Origin: Clostridia bacterium | Lineage (GTDB): Bacteria > Bacillota > Clostridia > Lachnospirales > Lachnospiraceae | Direction of reading: 5' to 3' | Assembly (NCBI GenBank): GCA_910574255.1 | Contig: CAJTAK010000011.1 | Span: 1-64,000, forward strand | Length of the DNA stretch: 64,000 nucleotides | In this document: positions 25,473 through 34,571 of the stretch, piece after piece | Position numbering within the stretch: position 1 is the stretch's first letter | Layout of the letters: every line of letters starts with the position of its first letter | Notes under the pieces: generated by a model | Told to the model about the DNA's origin: nothing | Seen by the model: only the letters and a program-made list of their open reading frames with translations | Databases searched by the model: none | Translations under genes and position numbers: made by a program

Positions 25473-26780
25473 ATGACAAAAAGGCAGTTCAAAGAGAATC
25501 TTTTGAGGGGGCGGGGCTGCTGTATGCAGGCTCTGCAAGAAGATCGGGAAAACTATCGGGAAGTCATTTTATGGGCATGCAGCCATTCTCTGGCCTTTGA
25601 TCCTCAGTGCGAGGGATCCCGGGCCTGGTATTTGTATCAATTCATCTGCTGTTTTCCAGACAAAGAAACATTTTTAACAGCTGCAATTGACAGTTTCCGC
25701 CACACAAGGTCTAATGGTAATTGGAAATTCCTTTATCTTGCAGAGCTCCTAAATCAATTTTCACTGGATGGATTTTCGGCCGCACAGCAAGCTTTATGGC
25801 ATAAGTATGAGATGCTCTATGCCCAATTGATGAAGAAAAAACTCTCTCCTGGACAGCATTTTCCCCAAAGGGATGATTTTGAAATGCTATGTATCATTCT
25901 GGCGGAAAATAAGACTGCTTTTATAAAAATAGCAGAAGACATAGGCAGACTATATGAAAAGAAATCTCTTTACCATGCTTATGATTTTCTCTGGCTGTAT
26001 GACAGCAGGGGAAGATATTACCTTACTGCCCTTGTCAGGGAAGCTATGAAATCAAGGTATTTGGAAAAATATCTTATCATATCCCAGGAATATGAAAAAG
26101 TAACGGAAAACAGGAAAGAATGCCGCCCGCAGGCTCTTCCTCTAACCGGAGTTCGCCTGTCTCTCCGCCTGCAAAGAATAAATGATCCGGAAGCCCTTTT
26201 GCCCTATGCAGAAGCATATCTGGGACAGAGTGAGCCAAAAGCACGTGCCGAAGCCTTAACCGCTTTTTGCCGCTGTCCCTACCCGAAAGACCCTTTGCCC
26301 ATTATAAAAGACGCAAAATCCCAGTACAAGAGCTTGAATGACGCCGCATGGGAAGCGCTTTCTAATATCCGGCATCCTTTGGTACGAAAATTTGCTCTGG
26401 AAGAACTGAAAGGAAATCCGAACGCTGCCCTGCCTGTATTGATTAAGAATTATCAGGAGCAGGATGCCCGATTATTAGAGGGCCATATCCAGGCTATTCC
26501 TGTGAATTTCCGGGACACCACCGGATGGCATGGAATCCATTTGTACATACTGAGTATGAAGGATGATAGACAAAAAGCGCCTGCCTCATTACTTTCTCAT
26601 ATCTATGAGACTACCTACTGCTCCTGCTGCCGGGAATATACGCTATATCAAATGGGAAAGCGCAGGCTGCTGACCAATAAGCTTCTGCAGGAATGCCTGT
26701 TTGACAGTAATGAAGAAATCCGTAAGTATGCAAAAAGGATTCTAAAAAGAAGGGAAAAATCGACTGCCTGTAATAAATGA
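25473..26780 (+). CDS. HEAT-repeat-like hypothetical protein
   Basis: The 435-residue soluble protein is largely alpha-helical. The C-terminal half has repeated helix pairs like HEAT or Armadillo repeats (LPYAEAYLGQSEPKARAEAL, then AAWEALSNIRHPLVRKFALE, then LFDSNEEIRKYAKRILKRR). Such repeats usually form protein-binding scaffolds. The N-terminal half contains CCMQALQEDRENYREVILWA. GGAGG is 5 nt from the ATG, and TATAAT lies about 45 bp upstream. No catalytic motif or membrane segment is seen and the specific role is unknown. Confidence 0.75.
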   Translation: MTKRQFKENLLRGRGCCMQALQEDRENYREVILWACSHSLAFDPQCEGSRAWYLYQFICCFPDKETFLTAAIDSFRHTRSNGNWKFLYLAELLNQFSLDGFSAAQQALWHKYEMLYAQLMKKKLSPGQHFPQRDDFEMLCIILAENKTAFIKIAEDIGRLYEKKSLYHAYDFLWLYDSRGRYYLTALVREAMKSRYLEKYLIISQEYEKVTENRKECRPQALPLTGVRLSLRLQRINDPEALLPYAEAYLGQSEPKARAEALTAFCRCPYPKDPLPIIKDAKSQYKSLNDAAWEALSNIRHPLVRKFALEELKGNPNAALPVLIKNYQEQDARLLEGHIQAIPVNFRDTTGWHGIHLYILSMKDDRQKAPASLLSHIYETTYCSCCREYTLYQMGKRRLLTNKLLQECLFDSNEEIRKYAKRILKRREKSTACNK

Positions 26781-26934
26781 CCTGGTATTTCACGCTCCCT
26801 TAATCCATATTGGGGATATGATAAAAAAGACAACGGTTCTAATTATGACAATGAAATGATAAGCTTTAAAAAGAAAACAGACTTTCATTACTATTTGTGC
26901 CGCCAGCTAAAAAGGCGGCGGAATGGAGATTACT

Positions 26935-28332
26935 ATGAAAAAAGATTATCTGTTAAAAGAACGCCCTATGCGGGCGTTGTTTCTGTTTGCACTGCCTATG
27001 ATCATTGGAAATCTCTTTCAGCAGTTTTATACCATGGCTGATTCCATGGTGGTTGGCCGCTATGTAAGTGAAAATGCCCTGGCTGCTGTGGGAGCTTCCT
27101 ACTCGCTTACCAATGTGTTTATCTGTGTTGCCATCGGCGGCGGTGTGGGGGCTTCCGTCCTCACCAGCCGATATTTTGGCGCTCAGGAATATAGACGCAT
27201 GAAAAAATCCATTTCCACGGCTCTCCTGACCTTTCTGGCAGTCAGCCTGATATTGGCAGTTCTTGGACTTTTCTTTGGACAGGAATTTATGATCTTCCTA
27301 AAAACGCCGGAGGATATCCTTCAAATGGCTGTGGAATATCTGAATATTTATTTTATGGGACTGCCCTTTCTCTTTATGTATAATGTGCTGTCCTCTATGT
27401 TCAATGCCCTGGGACGCTCACGGATTCCTTTGTACCTGCTGATCTTTTCCTCTGTCTTTAATATTGTTTTGGATATTTATCTGGTACGCTCCTTGGGACT
27501 TGGCATAGCCGGAGTTGCCTGGGCTACGCTGATTGCTCAGGGGATTTCTGCCCTTGTTTCCTTTGTGATTTTCCTGAAAGAGCTGCGGGCATATCCTGAG
27601 AATACACGGACTGTTACACAGGAACCGCAAAGTCCCGAAAGAACCGCTATTACACGATTTGTTCATAAATATTACAGCTTCAGAGAACTTTCTACTATGT
27701 GCCATGTGGCACTTCCCTCTATCTTCCAGCAGTCCACGGTCTCCATTGGTATGATGCTGGTACAGTCTGTGGTTAATAGCTTTGGCCCTCAGATGCTGGC
27801 TGGCTTCTCCGCCGGCATGCGGGTAGAGAGTATCTGTATCGTTCCTATGGCCGCTCTGGGCAATGCCATGTCTTCCTACACCGCCCAGAATCTGGGGGCA
27901 AAGCAAAAAGACCGGGTTGTAAAGGGCTACCATTCCGCCTTAGGGCTTGTCGCCTTTTTTGCCCTGCTTCTTTGTCTGATACTGGAACTGTTCCATTCCG
28001 CTATTATTGCCTCCTTCCTCGGAAGCGACGGAACGGCTCTGGCTCTGGAAACCGGAAGCAGTTACTTAAGATTCATTGGCTTTTTCTTCGCCCTTATCGG
28101 CCTGAAGATGTGCACGGACGGTCTTCTTCGGGGCGCTGCTGATATGAAAATGTTTACTATAGCAAACCTGGCCAATCTTTCTCTTCGGGTAATATTTGCC
28201 GTCACCATGGCGCCACGGTGTGGAATCGCTATGGTGTGGTATGCGGTGCCTCTTGGATGGCTGGTGAATTTTTTGATTTCTTATGGGGAGTATCGAACCG
28301 GGAAGTGGCAGGTGAAGTCGAGCAATTCTTAA
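26935..28332 (+). CDS. MATE-family multidrug/cation efflux transporter
   Basis: The 465-residue protein has about 12 membrane helices in two similar halves, opening with MRALFLFALPMIIGNLFQQF and DSMVVGRYVSENALAAVGAS, the classic MATE/NorM entry. The second half restarts with a helix containing LPSIFQQSTVSIGMMLVQS. MATE proteins export cationic drugs using Na+ or H+. GGAG 6 nt upstream favours the ATG at 26935 over the in-frame ATG at 26923. A GC-rich inverted repeat (GCCGCC...GGCGGC) lies just before the ribosome binding site. Confidence 0.92.
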   Translation: MKKDYLLKERPMRALFLFALPMIIGNLFQQFYTMADSMVVGRYVSENALAAVGASYSLTNVFICVAIGGGVGASVLTSRYFGAQEYRRMKKSISTALLTFLAVSLILAVLGLFFGQEFMIFLKTPEDILQMAVEYLNIYFMGLPFLFMYNVLSSMFNALGRSRIPLYLLIFSSVFNIVLDIYLVRSLGLGIAGVAWATLIAQGISALVSFVIFLKELRAYPENTRTVTQEPQSPERTAITRFVHKYYSFRELSTMCHVALPSIFQQSTVSIGMMLVQSVVNSFGPQMLAGFSAGMRVESICIVPMAALGNAMSSYTAQNLGAKQKDRVVKGYHSALGLVAFFALLLCLILELFHSAIIASFLGSDGTALALETGSSYLRFIGFFFALIGLKMCTDGLLRGAADMKMFTIANLANLSLRVIFAVTMAPRCGIAMVWYAVPLGWLVNFLISYGEYRTGKWQVKSSNS

Positions 28333-28399
28333 AAGCTATTTTCTTGCTCTTGCGGAATACTTCCTCCACTCATTATAAGAAACTTTAAAAATTTTTTTA

Positions 28400-29611
28400 T
28401 TATACAATATTTCCAAGCTGCTCCGCTTCCATCTGCTGAGCCATCTGCTTTAGTTCTTTTACAGATGCCCCTTTTAGATATTTCTCATAAAAGGCAAGTA
28501 TCCCCTTTGTTCTGCCATCCGTCTCATCCAGCTTTGATACTTCTCTTAAGACAAATGCCGCATTTTCCATTCCCTGCTCTTTTCCGGCTTCTTTCAAGTA
28601 CTGGTAAACTGCCCCGGCCGTTCCCAAAAATATGTACGCAGGATAAATCCCCTGCTCCATACAAAGACCGGAGGAACCGATAAGCCTGTCCTTTGCCGAA
28701 AGCTTCCTTGTTGGATCCCCTCCTACACGGGCACAGGTATCCCCCAGCGCTTTATTGGTAAATCGTGCCAGCAAGTCCTGCGTATGCAGGAAAATACTGT
28801 CTAAATCCGCATGGTATTGCTTCGCAATTGCTCTTGCGCTTTCTAACATGGCATTTTCTACAATATACTGTATATCACTGTCATCTATAGCCTGGTAAAT
28901 AAATTCTTTTCCCAAATAATCTCCCAGATATGCGCATACAGCATGACCCATATTATGCACATACAGCTTCCTTTCTATATAAAAACCAAAGGGTATATGA
29001 GGAACCATATTTTTTATAGAAGGAATCTCCCCTTTAAACGCTGCTTGATCCACCGGCAGGAAACCATACCGCTCCACGCATACACGCAGAGGATCCCCCT
29101 CTTTCATATCTTCTGTCTGTACCGGAACCATACGTCCAATGGATGCCTCCACCAAACCGATGTTGTCCTCAAACCAAGTCTTCTCATCCTCTGACAATTG
29201 TTCCTTTATGAGACTTGCCAGAAGTTTATCCGCATCAATCAGATTTTCACAAATAATAATGTTCAATGGCTTCCCGCCTGTCTGCATACGTCTGCGAATC
29301 CCCTCTGCAATATTGGGTGCAATAAACTTCAGAACTCTCACGCCCACAGCCGTAGCCATAACATCAGCTTCTGCTATCGACTGTGCCACCTGTTCCCGAT
29401 TATTTCCATGCACAGCCGCTACAGGCCCTACAAAAATATCCTCTTTTCCTTTGGTTGAGACATATCTCACCGGATATCGTTTCTCTCTGTTCAAAGACTC
29501 TACTACAGAGTCCACTACATCAACAAAGGTTACTTCATAGCCGGACTGACTGAACAGAAGTCCAATAAATCCACGGCCAATATTTCCCCCTCCGTACATT
29601 ACCGCTTTCAT
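28400..29611 (-). CDS. mtlD: Mannitol-1-phosphate 5-dehydrogenase-type polyol dehydrogenase
   Basis: The 403-residue long-chain polyol dehydrogenase begins MKAVMYGGGNIGRGFIG, an NAD-binding Rossmann motif. It carries the family's IICENLIDA and the KLYVHNMGHAVCAYLG catalytic region (Lys, Asn, His). MtlD interconverts mannitol-1-phosphate and fructose-6-phosphate. It ends an operon with a D-lyxose/D-mannose isomerase and a PfkB kinase, which could feed it phosphorylated ketose. No mannitol phosphotransferase genes are present, so a related hexitol- or pentitol-phosphate substrate is possible. Confidence 0.85.
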   Translation of the reverse strand: MKAVMYGGGNIGRGFIGLLFSQSGYEVTFVDVVDSVVESLNREKRYPVRYVSTKGKEDIFVGPVAAVHGNNREQVAQSIAEADVMATAVGVRVLKFIAPNIAEGIRRRMQTGGKPLNIIICENLIDADKLLASLIKEQLSEDEKTWFEDNIGLVEASIGRMVPVQTEDMKEGDPLRVCVERYGFLPVDQAAFKGEIPSIKNMVPHIPFGFYIERKLYVHNMGHAVCAYLGDYLGKEFIYQAIDDSDIQYIVENAMLESARAIAKQYHADLDSIFLHTQDLLARFTNKALGDTCARVGGDPTRKLSAKDRLIGSSGLCMEQGIYPAYIFLGTAGAVYQYLKEAGKEQGMENAAFVLREVSKLDETDGRTKGILAFYEKYLKGASVKELKQMAQQMEAEQLGNIV

Positions 29612-29627
29612 ATCAACAATTCCTTTC

Positions 29628-30632
29628 TTACCGATATTTCTCTGACAATTTAAAGATATCCTTCACTGGCCGAAGTCCCGAAAGGGAATCCGGTTGGGAC
29701 AAATTGGCGGCAGCAGCGGCATTGGCCAAAACCACAGCTTCTTCAATGGGATAATTTTGATACAGTGCATAGAGAATTCCGGCGCAAAATGCATCTCCGG
29801 CTCCTACACTTCCCTTAATATACCCTTCCGGAAGCTTTAGAGAAGAAACAAAACCCTGCTTACCATCTTTTGTAAGATAGGCTCCCCCCTCCGGCGCATG
29901 CAGCACTATAAGCTCCGATACTCCATATGTCATCAGTTTTTTGCAGATCTCCCCCAACGCTTCCTGGTTAAGAGTTCCATCCTCTTTTCTTGGATTTATG
30001 CCGGTGACATTGCCGCCTTCTATCTCATTTGCTATAAAATAATCACAGTATTTCAGGCTTGGTTTTACAATACGGGCAAATCGATCTCCGTCCTCACTCA
30101 CCACATCCATAGAAGTCTTCACCCCAAAACTCTGAATTCCGGCCAGGGCACGCGCCATAACTGTTCCATATTCCTCATCTTCTTCATCAAACCGATCAAG
30201 CAGCAATGCATACCCAATATGGAACATCCTGCATTTCCCAATTTGTTCAAGATCCAAGTCATCCAATCCGAATACCGCATTGGCGCCCCTGGCCTGAAAA
30301 AAGGTTCTTGCCCCTGTCCCCTTCACCGTCATAACATCCGTAAAAGAAGTCATACATCCTTCTTTTACGGATACCCCATCCGAACAGATTCCATATTTCT
30401 CCAGAAATTCTTGAATATAATTTCCCGCTTCATCATCTCCAATGGACCCAAAGCACCGCAGGGGAACATCCCTGTCCATAGCCGCAATACACCCCAGGGT
30501 ATTCGCCGCACATCCTCCCGGACTCTGGGTTTTATCAAGAATACTGCAGAGCATTCCCTGTTTTGGATATGTATCAATCATCTTCACATAATCCACAATA
30601 AGATTTCCTGCTATTGCAATTCCGTTTTTCAT
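29628..30632 (-). CDS. PfkB-family sugar kinase
   Basis: The 334-residue kinase has the PfkB N-terminal motif (SPGGCAANTLGCIAAM) and the C-terminal GSVGAGDAFCAGILYAL with catalytic Asp. I prefer the ATG at 30632 (GGGAG upstream, and the Rossmann-like beta strand GIAIAGNLIVDYV follows at once). An in-frame ATG at 30659 overlaps the stop of the small upstream gene as ATGA and could allow coupled translation. Next to a D-lyxose/D-mannose isomerase, it probably phosphorylates the ketose product. Confidence 0.87.
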   Translation of the reverse strand: MKNGIAIAGNLIVDYVKMIDTYPKQGMLCSILDKTQSPGGCAANTLGCIAAMDRDVPLRCFGSIGDDEAGNYIQEFLEKYGICSDGVSVKEGCMTSFTDVMTVKGTGARTFFQARGANAVFGLDDLDLEQIGKCRMFHIGYALLLDRFDEEDEEYGTVMARALAGIQSFGVKTSMDVVSEDGDRFARIVKPSLKYCDYFIANEIEGGNVTGINPRKEDGTLNQEALGEICKKLMTYGVSELIVLHAPEGGAYLTKDGKQGFVSSLKLPEGYIKGSVGAGDAFCAGILYALYQNYPIEEAVVLANAAAAANLSQPDSLSGLRPVKDIFKLSEKYR

Positions 30633-30655
30633 GGTATGTCTCCCATCTGATGCTG

Positions 30656-30763
30656 TCATTCCGTAAGCATTACAGCTTTCACAGCTTCCGTTTTGTTGGT
30701 TAAAAACTCCATAATACCCTCACATGCCTGTTCCAAAGAAAATTTTAAATACATTGCTTTCAT
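30656..30763 (-). CDS. Possible small protein (35 aa) inside the sugar operon
   Basis: A 35-residue frame, MKAMYLKFSLEQACEGIMEF onward, ends KAVMLTE. A strong GGGGAGG lies 8 nt before the ATG. The stop overlaps an upstream candidate start of the kinase gene by ATGA, the usual arrangement of coupled genes. No family was recognised. It may be a real small protein, a coupling leader, or the residue of a larger lost gene. Confidence 0.5.
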   Translation of the reverse strand: MKAMYLKFSLEQACEGIMEFLTNKTEAVKAVMLTE

Positions 30764-30784
30764 CTGTTATACCTCCCCTATGCT

Positions 30785-31462
30785 TTATTCCGGATACTCA
30801 TTGCACAAAAAATATAATGGTTCTTCATCCTCTTCTATTTTCGGAAAACGTCCTACCGTGTCATAAAACCGGTTATCCATGTTATCATCATTTGTCATAG
30901 ATACTTCCGCCACCAAAACAGTTCCTTTTCCTTCCTCCCCCCAAAATCTATGATAAAGCCCCTGTGTCAGTGTAATACTTTCTCCCGGCTTCAGGCATAC
31001 TACATGGCCTGCCGGAAACACATGCTTCACGCCATCTATGCTCACAGTTACTTCCGTATCGGCCAGGCCTTCCTCTTCTGTAGAATTGTAAAGTTTAATC
31101 AGCAAATTACCGCCGCCACGGTTAATAATATCCTCCATCTTGCTCCAATGGAAATGCATAGGTGTTACCTGATTTTCTCTAACTACCATCAATCTTTCCG
31201 CATAGGGTTTTGGATATCTTTGACTGTCCATCTGGTTTCCATTACGCAGAGTAATCAGCAAAAGGCCAACCTTGCCGAAATCTCCCTGTCCATAATCAGT
31301 GATATCCCAGCCCAGCATATTATTCTTGATTTCCTGGGCCTCTTCTCCTTTCTGTTTCCACTCCTCCGGTGTCCAAAGTACAAAGGGCGGCAAGGATGTC
31401 TTATAATCTTCAAATAGTTTTAATGCCTCACGCATAATTTTGTTAATCTCTGAACGCTTCAT
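30785..31462 (-). CDS. D-lyxose/D-mannose-type sugar isomerase (cupin)
   Basis: The 225-residue protein matches the D-lyxose isomerase family: MKRSEINKIMREALKLFEDY at the N-terminus, FVLWTPEEW, and the cupin metal site with MHFHWSKMEDI (two His, one Glu) and a later His in LYHRFWGEE. These Mn2+-dependent enzymes interconvert D-lyxose with D-xylulose and D-mannose with D-fructose. Its neighbours are a ROK regulator upstream and kinase and dehydrogenase genes downstream, making a compact aldose-use pathway. Confidence 0.9.
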   Translation of the reverse strand: MKRSEINKIMREALKLFEDYKTSLPPFVLWTPEEWKQKGEEAQEIKNNMLGWDITDYGQGDFGKVGLLLITLRNGNQMDSQRYPKPYAERLMVVRENQVTPMHFHWSKMEDIINRGGGNLLIKLYNSTEEEGLADTEVTVSIDGVKHVFPAGHVVCLKPGESITLTQGLYHRFWGEEGKGTVLVAEVSMTNDDNMDNRFYDTVGRFPKIEEDEEPLYFLCNEYPE

Positions 31463-31520
31463 TTTTGATACCTCCTATTTGGTTAATGAGCCTTTATTAC
31501 AGCTTTCTGCAAAATGTAAT

Positions 31521-32738
31521 CTAAAAATTTTCCGGCAGCACATAGCTTAAAAAAGTCTTTTCCGCCAATGCGATAGCTCCTTTTACATATACCTGAGGGC
31601 CAAGAACCGATTTTACAATTTTAATATCCTTACAATGACTCGGATACTTCTTACTGTGAATCCGATCCGCCACCAGTTCCACCAGCTGAGTGCTCATTTC
31701 AGGCAGAGGACCGCCTAAAACAATCATCTCAGGACTAAATAAATTTACAATATTTCCTATGGCAATTGAAATATAAACTGCCGTCTGTTTTACCACATCT
31801 TCGCAGACGTCGTCTCCATTACTGCTCCGTTCAAAAATCTCTTCCAGGGTAATACCATCTATATCTTCCGGCCGCTCTATCTCCACGCCGATCTTATACA
31901 AATGACGTACCTGCTCAATAAGATAATCTTCCGCAATCATAGTCTCCAGACAGCCATAATTTCCACATCCGCACTTTCTTCCAGATGATTCTACTGTCAT
32001 ATGACCCACTTCACCTGCTCCATCGCAAAAGCCATGGAAAATATTGTTTTCTGCAACGAGCCCGCCTCCGATTCCCAAACGAAAGAGACTCATAAAAAAG
32101 GATGTCTTATACCCTACGGATACTCCATAAAAGCTTTCTGCCAAAGCCGCCAGATTCGTCTCTTTGTCCAGGCACACCCGAAAACCCAGACGTTCCTCCA
32201 ACATCCTTCGGATCGGCACATTCTTCCATCCCGGAAAGTTGGGAGGATTAATCATTATGCCTTCCTGCACATCCAGCGGGCCCGGAACAGCAATCCCCAT
32301 TCCTAAAATTCTTCTTTTATCTATTTGGTTGTTTTTTAAAAATTCTTCCACAAGCTCATCTACCTTATCCAGCAGCATCTCCGCACTGGATCTGGAAGGG
32401 AATTTAATCTCCTCAAATTGAAGCAGCCTTCCTCTTGCGTCGCCAAGCCCGCACACCAGCTTTCCAACACTCAGCTCCATTCCAAAACAGTAAAACGCAT
32501 GTTCATTAATATCTACAACCATAGATCTGCGTCCTTGGTTTCCACTGTTAGCACGTCCTACTTCTACAATAATACCTGCCTCCAGAAGCGCATTCGTTAC
32601 ATTGATCACAGAAACCTGTGTCAACCCCACCAAGCCTGTCAATTCATTTCTCGCTATAGGTCCCCGGCGCATAATTGTTTCCAGTACCAGCAAAGCATTG
32701 TTTACCTTCATTACTTTGCTGTTAATTCCATCGTTCAT
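31521..32738 (-). CDS. ROK-family transcriptional regulator
   Basis: The 405-residue protein joins an N-terminal winged helix-turn-helix (RRGPIARNELTGLVGL, then TQVSVINVTNALLEAGII) to a sugar-kinase-like ROK domain. The ROK domain has GMGIAVPGPLD and the zinc-binding site CGCGNYGCLE. XylR/NagC-type ROK repressors bind a sugar and release DNA. It is the first gene of the isomerase-kinase-dehydrogenase operon and probably controls it. The zinc motif is intact, supporting a working effector domain. Confidence 0.92.
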   Translation of the reverse strand: MNDGINSKVMKVNNALLVLETIMRRGPIARNELTGLVGLTQVSVINVTNALLEAGIIVEVGRANSGNQGRRSMVVDINEHAFYCFGMELSVGKLVCGLGDARGRLLQFEEIKFPSRSSAEMLLDKVDELVEEFLKNNQIDKRRILGMGIAVPGPLDVQEGIMINPPNFPGWKNVPIRRMLEERLGFRVCLDKETNLAALAESFYGVSVGYKTSFFMSLFRLGIGGGLVAENNIFHGFCDGAGEVGHMTVESSGRKCGCGNYGCLETMIAEDYLIEQVRHLYKIGVEIERPEDIDGITLEEIFERSSNGDDVCEDVVKQTAVYISIAIGNIVNLFSPEMIVLGGPLPEMSTQLVELVADRIHSKKYPSHCKDIKIVKSVLGPQVYVKGAIALAEKTFLSYVLPENF

Positions 32739-32906
32739 ATATCCCTCATTTATTTAATTTATTTTTAAAAAATATTAACTTAAATTATCGTTTTTGCTAT
32801 TTTTATTTGGTTTTTATAATTTATATTGGATATTATACCATAAAAAATTTGTTTTTCAACCCCTTTTTATATCTATTTATAAAACTCTTTTTAATAATTA
32901 AGAAAC

Positions 32907-32952
32907 AAAGAACCCTTCCATCCCTTAGGATATCCGGACAGAAGGGTTCTTT
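32907..32952. terminator. Rho-independent terminator (bidirectional)
   Basis: AAAGAACCCTTC (32907-32918) pairs exactly with GAAGGGTTCTTT (32941-32952). It lies between the KDG kinase operon and the ROK operon, both read leftwards, so it should end the former. The stretch from here to the ROK start is AT-rich and probably holds the ROK promoter. Confidence 0.75.
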
Positions 32953-33181
32953 TCTAATATTCCAAAAGCTCAATACTGTGAGAAAGGGATATATTCTCCC
33001 CAAGTCAAAAGCCACCGTAACCTGACGGGTCACCATTCCTATAATTCTTCCTTCGGGATACTCAATCTCCAAAACCAATCCATTTTACAAATACTTTTTC
33101 AACTTCCAGTAATCATGTGCTCCATAAGCAACATTTTCCCTTCATATTTGTATATTTCCATGCTGCTCTCCCTTCCGGCTT

Positions 33182-33376
33182 TTATTTTTTCAAATCAGCC
33201 TCCAATTCCCACGCACAGCCAAAACATAGCGGGATTTCCTTTACCATCTTACAATACTCAAGGCATATCTGCGAATGTTCTTTCCCCGGCATGTATAACC
33301 ATTTGCCGCAGGAAGCGCATTTCAATGCATTTTTATTTTCATGCAGAGGAACATGTATGAGATGCTCCCCTCCCAC
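33182..33376 (-). CDS. Possible small cysteine-rich protein
   Basis: Up to 64 residues, with CASCGKWLYMPGKEH, CLEYC and CFGCAWELEADL. The paired cysteines could form a zinc-ribbon-like fold. The start is uncertain: GTG at the far end lacks a ribosome binding site, and a TTG nearer the first Cys pair is possible. It lies between the KDG kinase operon and the ROK operon. The rest of this ~720-bp gap holds two terminators and no convincing gene. Confidence 0.35.
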   Translation of the reverse strand: MGGEHLIHVPLHENKNALKCASCGKWLYMPGKEHSQICLEYCKMVKEIPLCFGCAWELEADLKK

Positions 33377-33416
33377 CGATATTAACTTCCGCCAACTTGC
33401 CCATCATGTGAATATA

Positions 33417-33439
33417 GGGCTGCCCCAAAGGACAGCCCC
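33417..33439 (-). terminator. Hairpin after the KDG kinase gene
   Basis: GGGCTG and CAGCCC form a short GC-rich stem 20 bp past the kinase stop codon. No real T-run follows, so termination may be weak. Confidence 0.4.
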
Positions 33440-33458
33440 AGCTTTACTCCAACTCTAT

Positions 33459-34556
33459 TTATCTCTGCACCCGAGCGCCTGCACCGCCCATGATTGCTTC
33501 CACTTCTTTCTTGCTTGCCATAGTCGTATCACCAGGGGTTGTCATAGCCAGTGCGCCGTGAGCCGCACCATAATTAACCGCAAGCTGCGCATCCCCTGTG
33601 GTCATCAAGCCGTAGATGAGGCCGCTGGCAAAGGAATCTCCTCCGCCTACCCGGTCCATAATCTCCAGACCCTTGTAGTCCTTAGCCTTATAGATTTCCC
33701 CGTCCGCCCAGCAGATGGCGCTCCAGTCGTTGACGGTTGCGGTCTTCACCTGGCGAAGCGTCGTTGCTACCGCCTTAAAGTTCGGATAAGCTTTGGCCGC
33801 TTCATTGATCATCTTCCGGTAGCCCTCCAGATTCAGTTCCTTTAAGTCCGCTTCATTTCCCTCTACCTCAAAGCCTAAGCAAGCCGTGAAATCTTCCTCA
33901 TTTCCAATCATCACATCCACATACCTGGCAACCTCTTTATTTACCTCCTGTGCCTTTGCCTGACCGCCGATGGCGCTCCACATGGAGGGACGGTAGTTCA
34001 GGTCATAGGATACAAGGGTTCCGTATTTCTTCGCCGTCTTGATAGCTGCCAAAACCGTCTCGCAGGACTGTTCGGAAAGAGCCGCATAGATTCCGCCTGT
34101 GTGAAGCCAGCGAACTCCAAGCTCACCAAAGATGTACTCAAAATCGAAGTCCTCCGGCGTTGCCTTGGAAATTGCCGTGTTAGCTCTGTCTGAGCATCCT
34201 ACCGCCCCACGGATTCCAAATCCTCTCTCCGTAAAATTAATTCCGTTTCTGCAGACACGGCCGATTCCATCCGTCTTCATCCATTTAATGAGCGATGTAT
34301 CCACACCTCCCTGGAGAATGAAATCCTCCATCAACATGCCCACTTCATTGTCTGCAAAAGCCGTAATCACTGCCGTATTCATGCCAAAGCATCTGCGAAG
34401 CCCACGGACAACATTGTACTCTCCGCCGCCCTCCCATGCACGGAATGAACGGGCGGTGCGGATGCGGCCCTCTCCCGGATCCAGACGCAGCATCACTTCT
34501 CCAAGGGATACGGCGTCAAACTTGCACTCTTCTTTCGGTCTTACATTTAAATTCAT
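33459..34556 (-). CDS. kdgK: 2-keto-3-deoxygluconate (KDG) kinase
   Basis: The 365-residue PfkB-family kinase has EGGGEYNVVRGLRRCFGMNT near the N-terminus, the long sugar-binding insert of KDG kinases, and the catalytic RVGGGDSFASGLIYGL. It phosphorylates 2-keto-3-deoxygluconate to KDPG. It is the last gene of the permease-dehydratase-aldolase-kinase set and starts 15 bp after the aldolase gene. Its product is the aldolase's substrate, which makes the call secure. Confidence 0.9.
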   Translation of the reverse strand: MNLNVRPKEECKFDAVSLGEVMLRLDPGEGRIRTARSFRAWEGGGEYNVVRGLRRCFGMNTAVITAFADNEVGMLMEDFILQGGVDTSLIKWMKTDGIGRVCRNGINFTERGFGIRGAVGCSDRANTAISKATPEDFDFEYIFGELGVRWLHTGGIYAALSEQSCETVLAAIKTAKKYGTLVSYDLNYRPSMWSAIGGQAKAQEVNKEVARYVDVMIGNEEDFTACLGFEVEGNEADLKELNLEGYRKMINEAAKAYPNFKAVATTLRQVKTATVNDWSAICWADGEIYKAKDYKGLEIMDRVGGGDSFASGLIYGLMTTGDAQLAVNYGAAHGALAMTTPGDTTMASKKEVEAIMGGAGARVQR

Positions 34557-34571
34557 AATCTCTGTCCCCTG

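Noticed and set aside
32163..32421. Plus-strand frames inside the ROK, AddA/B and kinase genes
   Set aside because: They are antisense shadows of strongly supported genes, without ribosome binding sites.
32833..33078. 81-residue minus-strand frame
   Set aside because: It runs straight through the terminator hairpin at 32907-32952 and has only a TTG start right after a stop; probably chance or decayed sequence.
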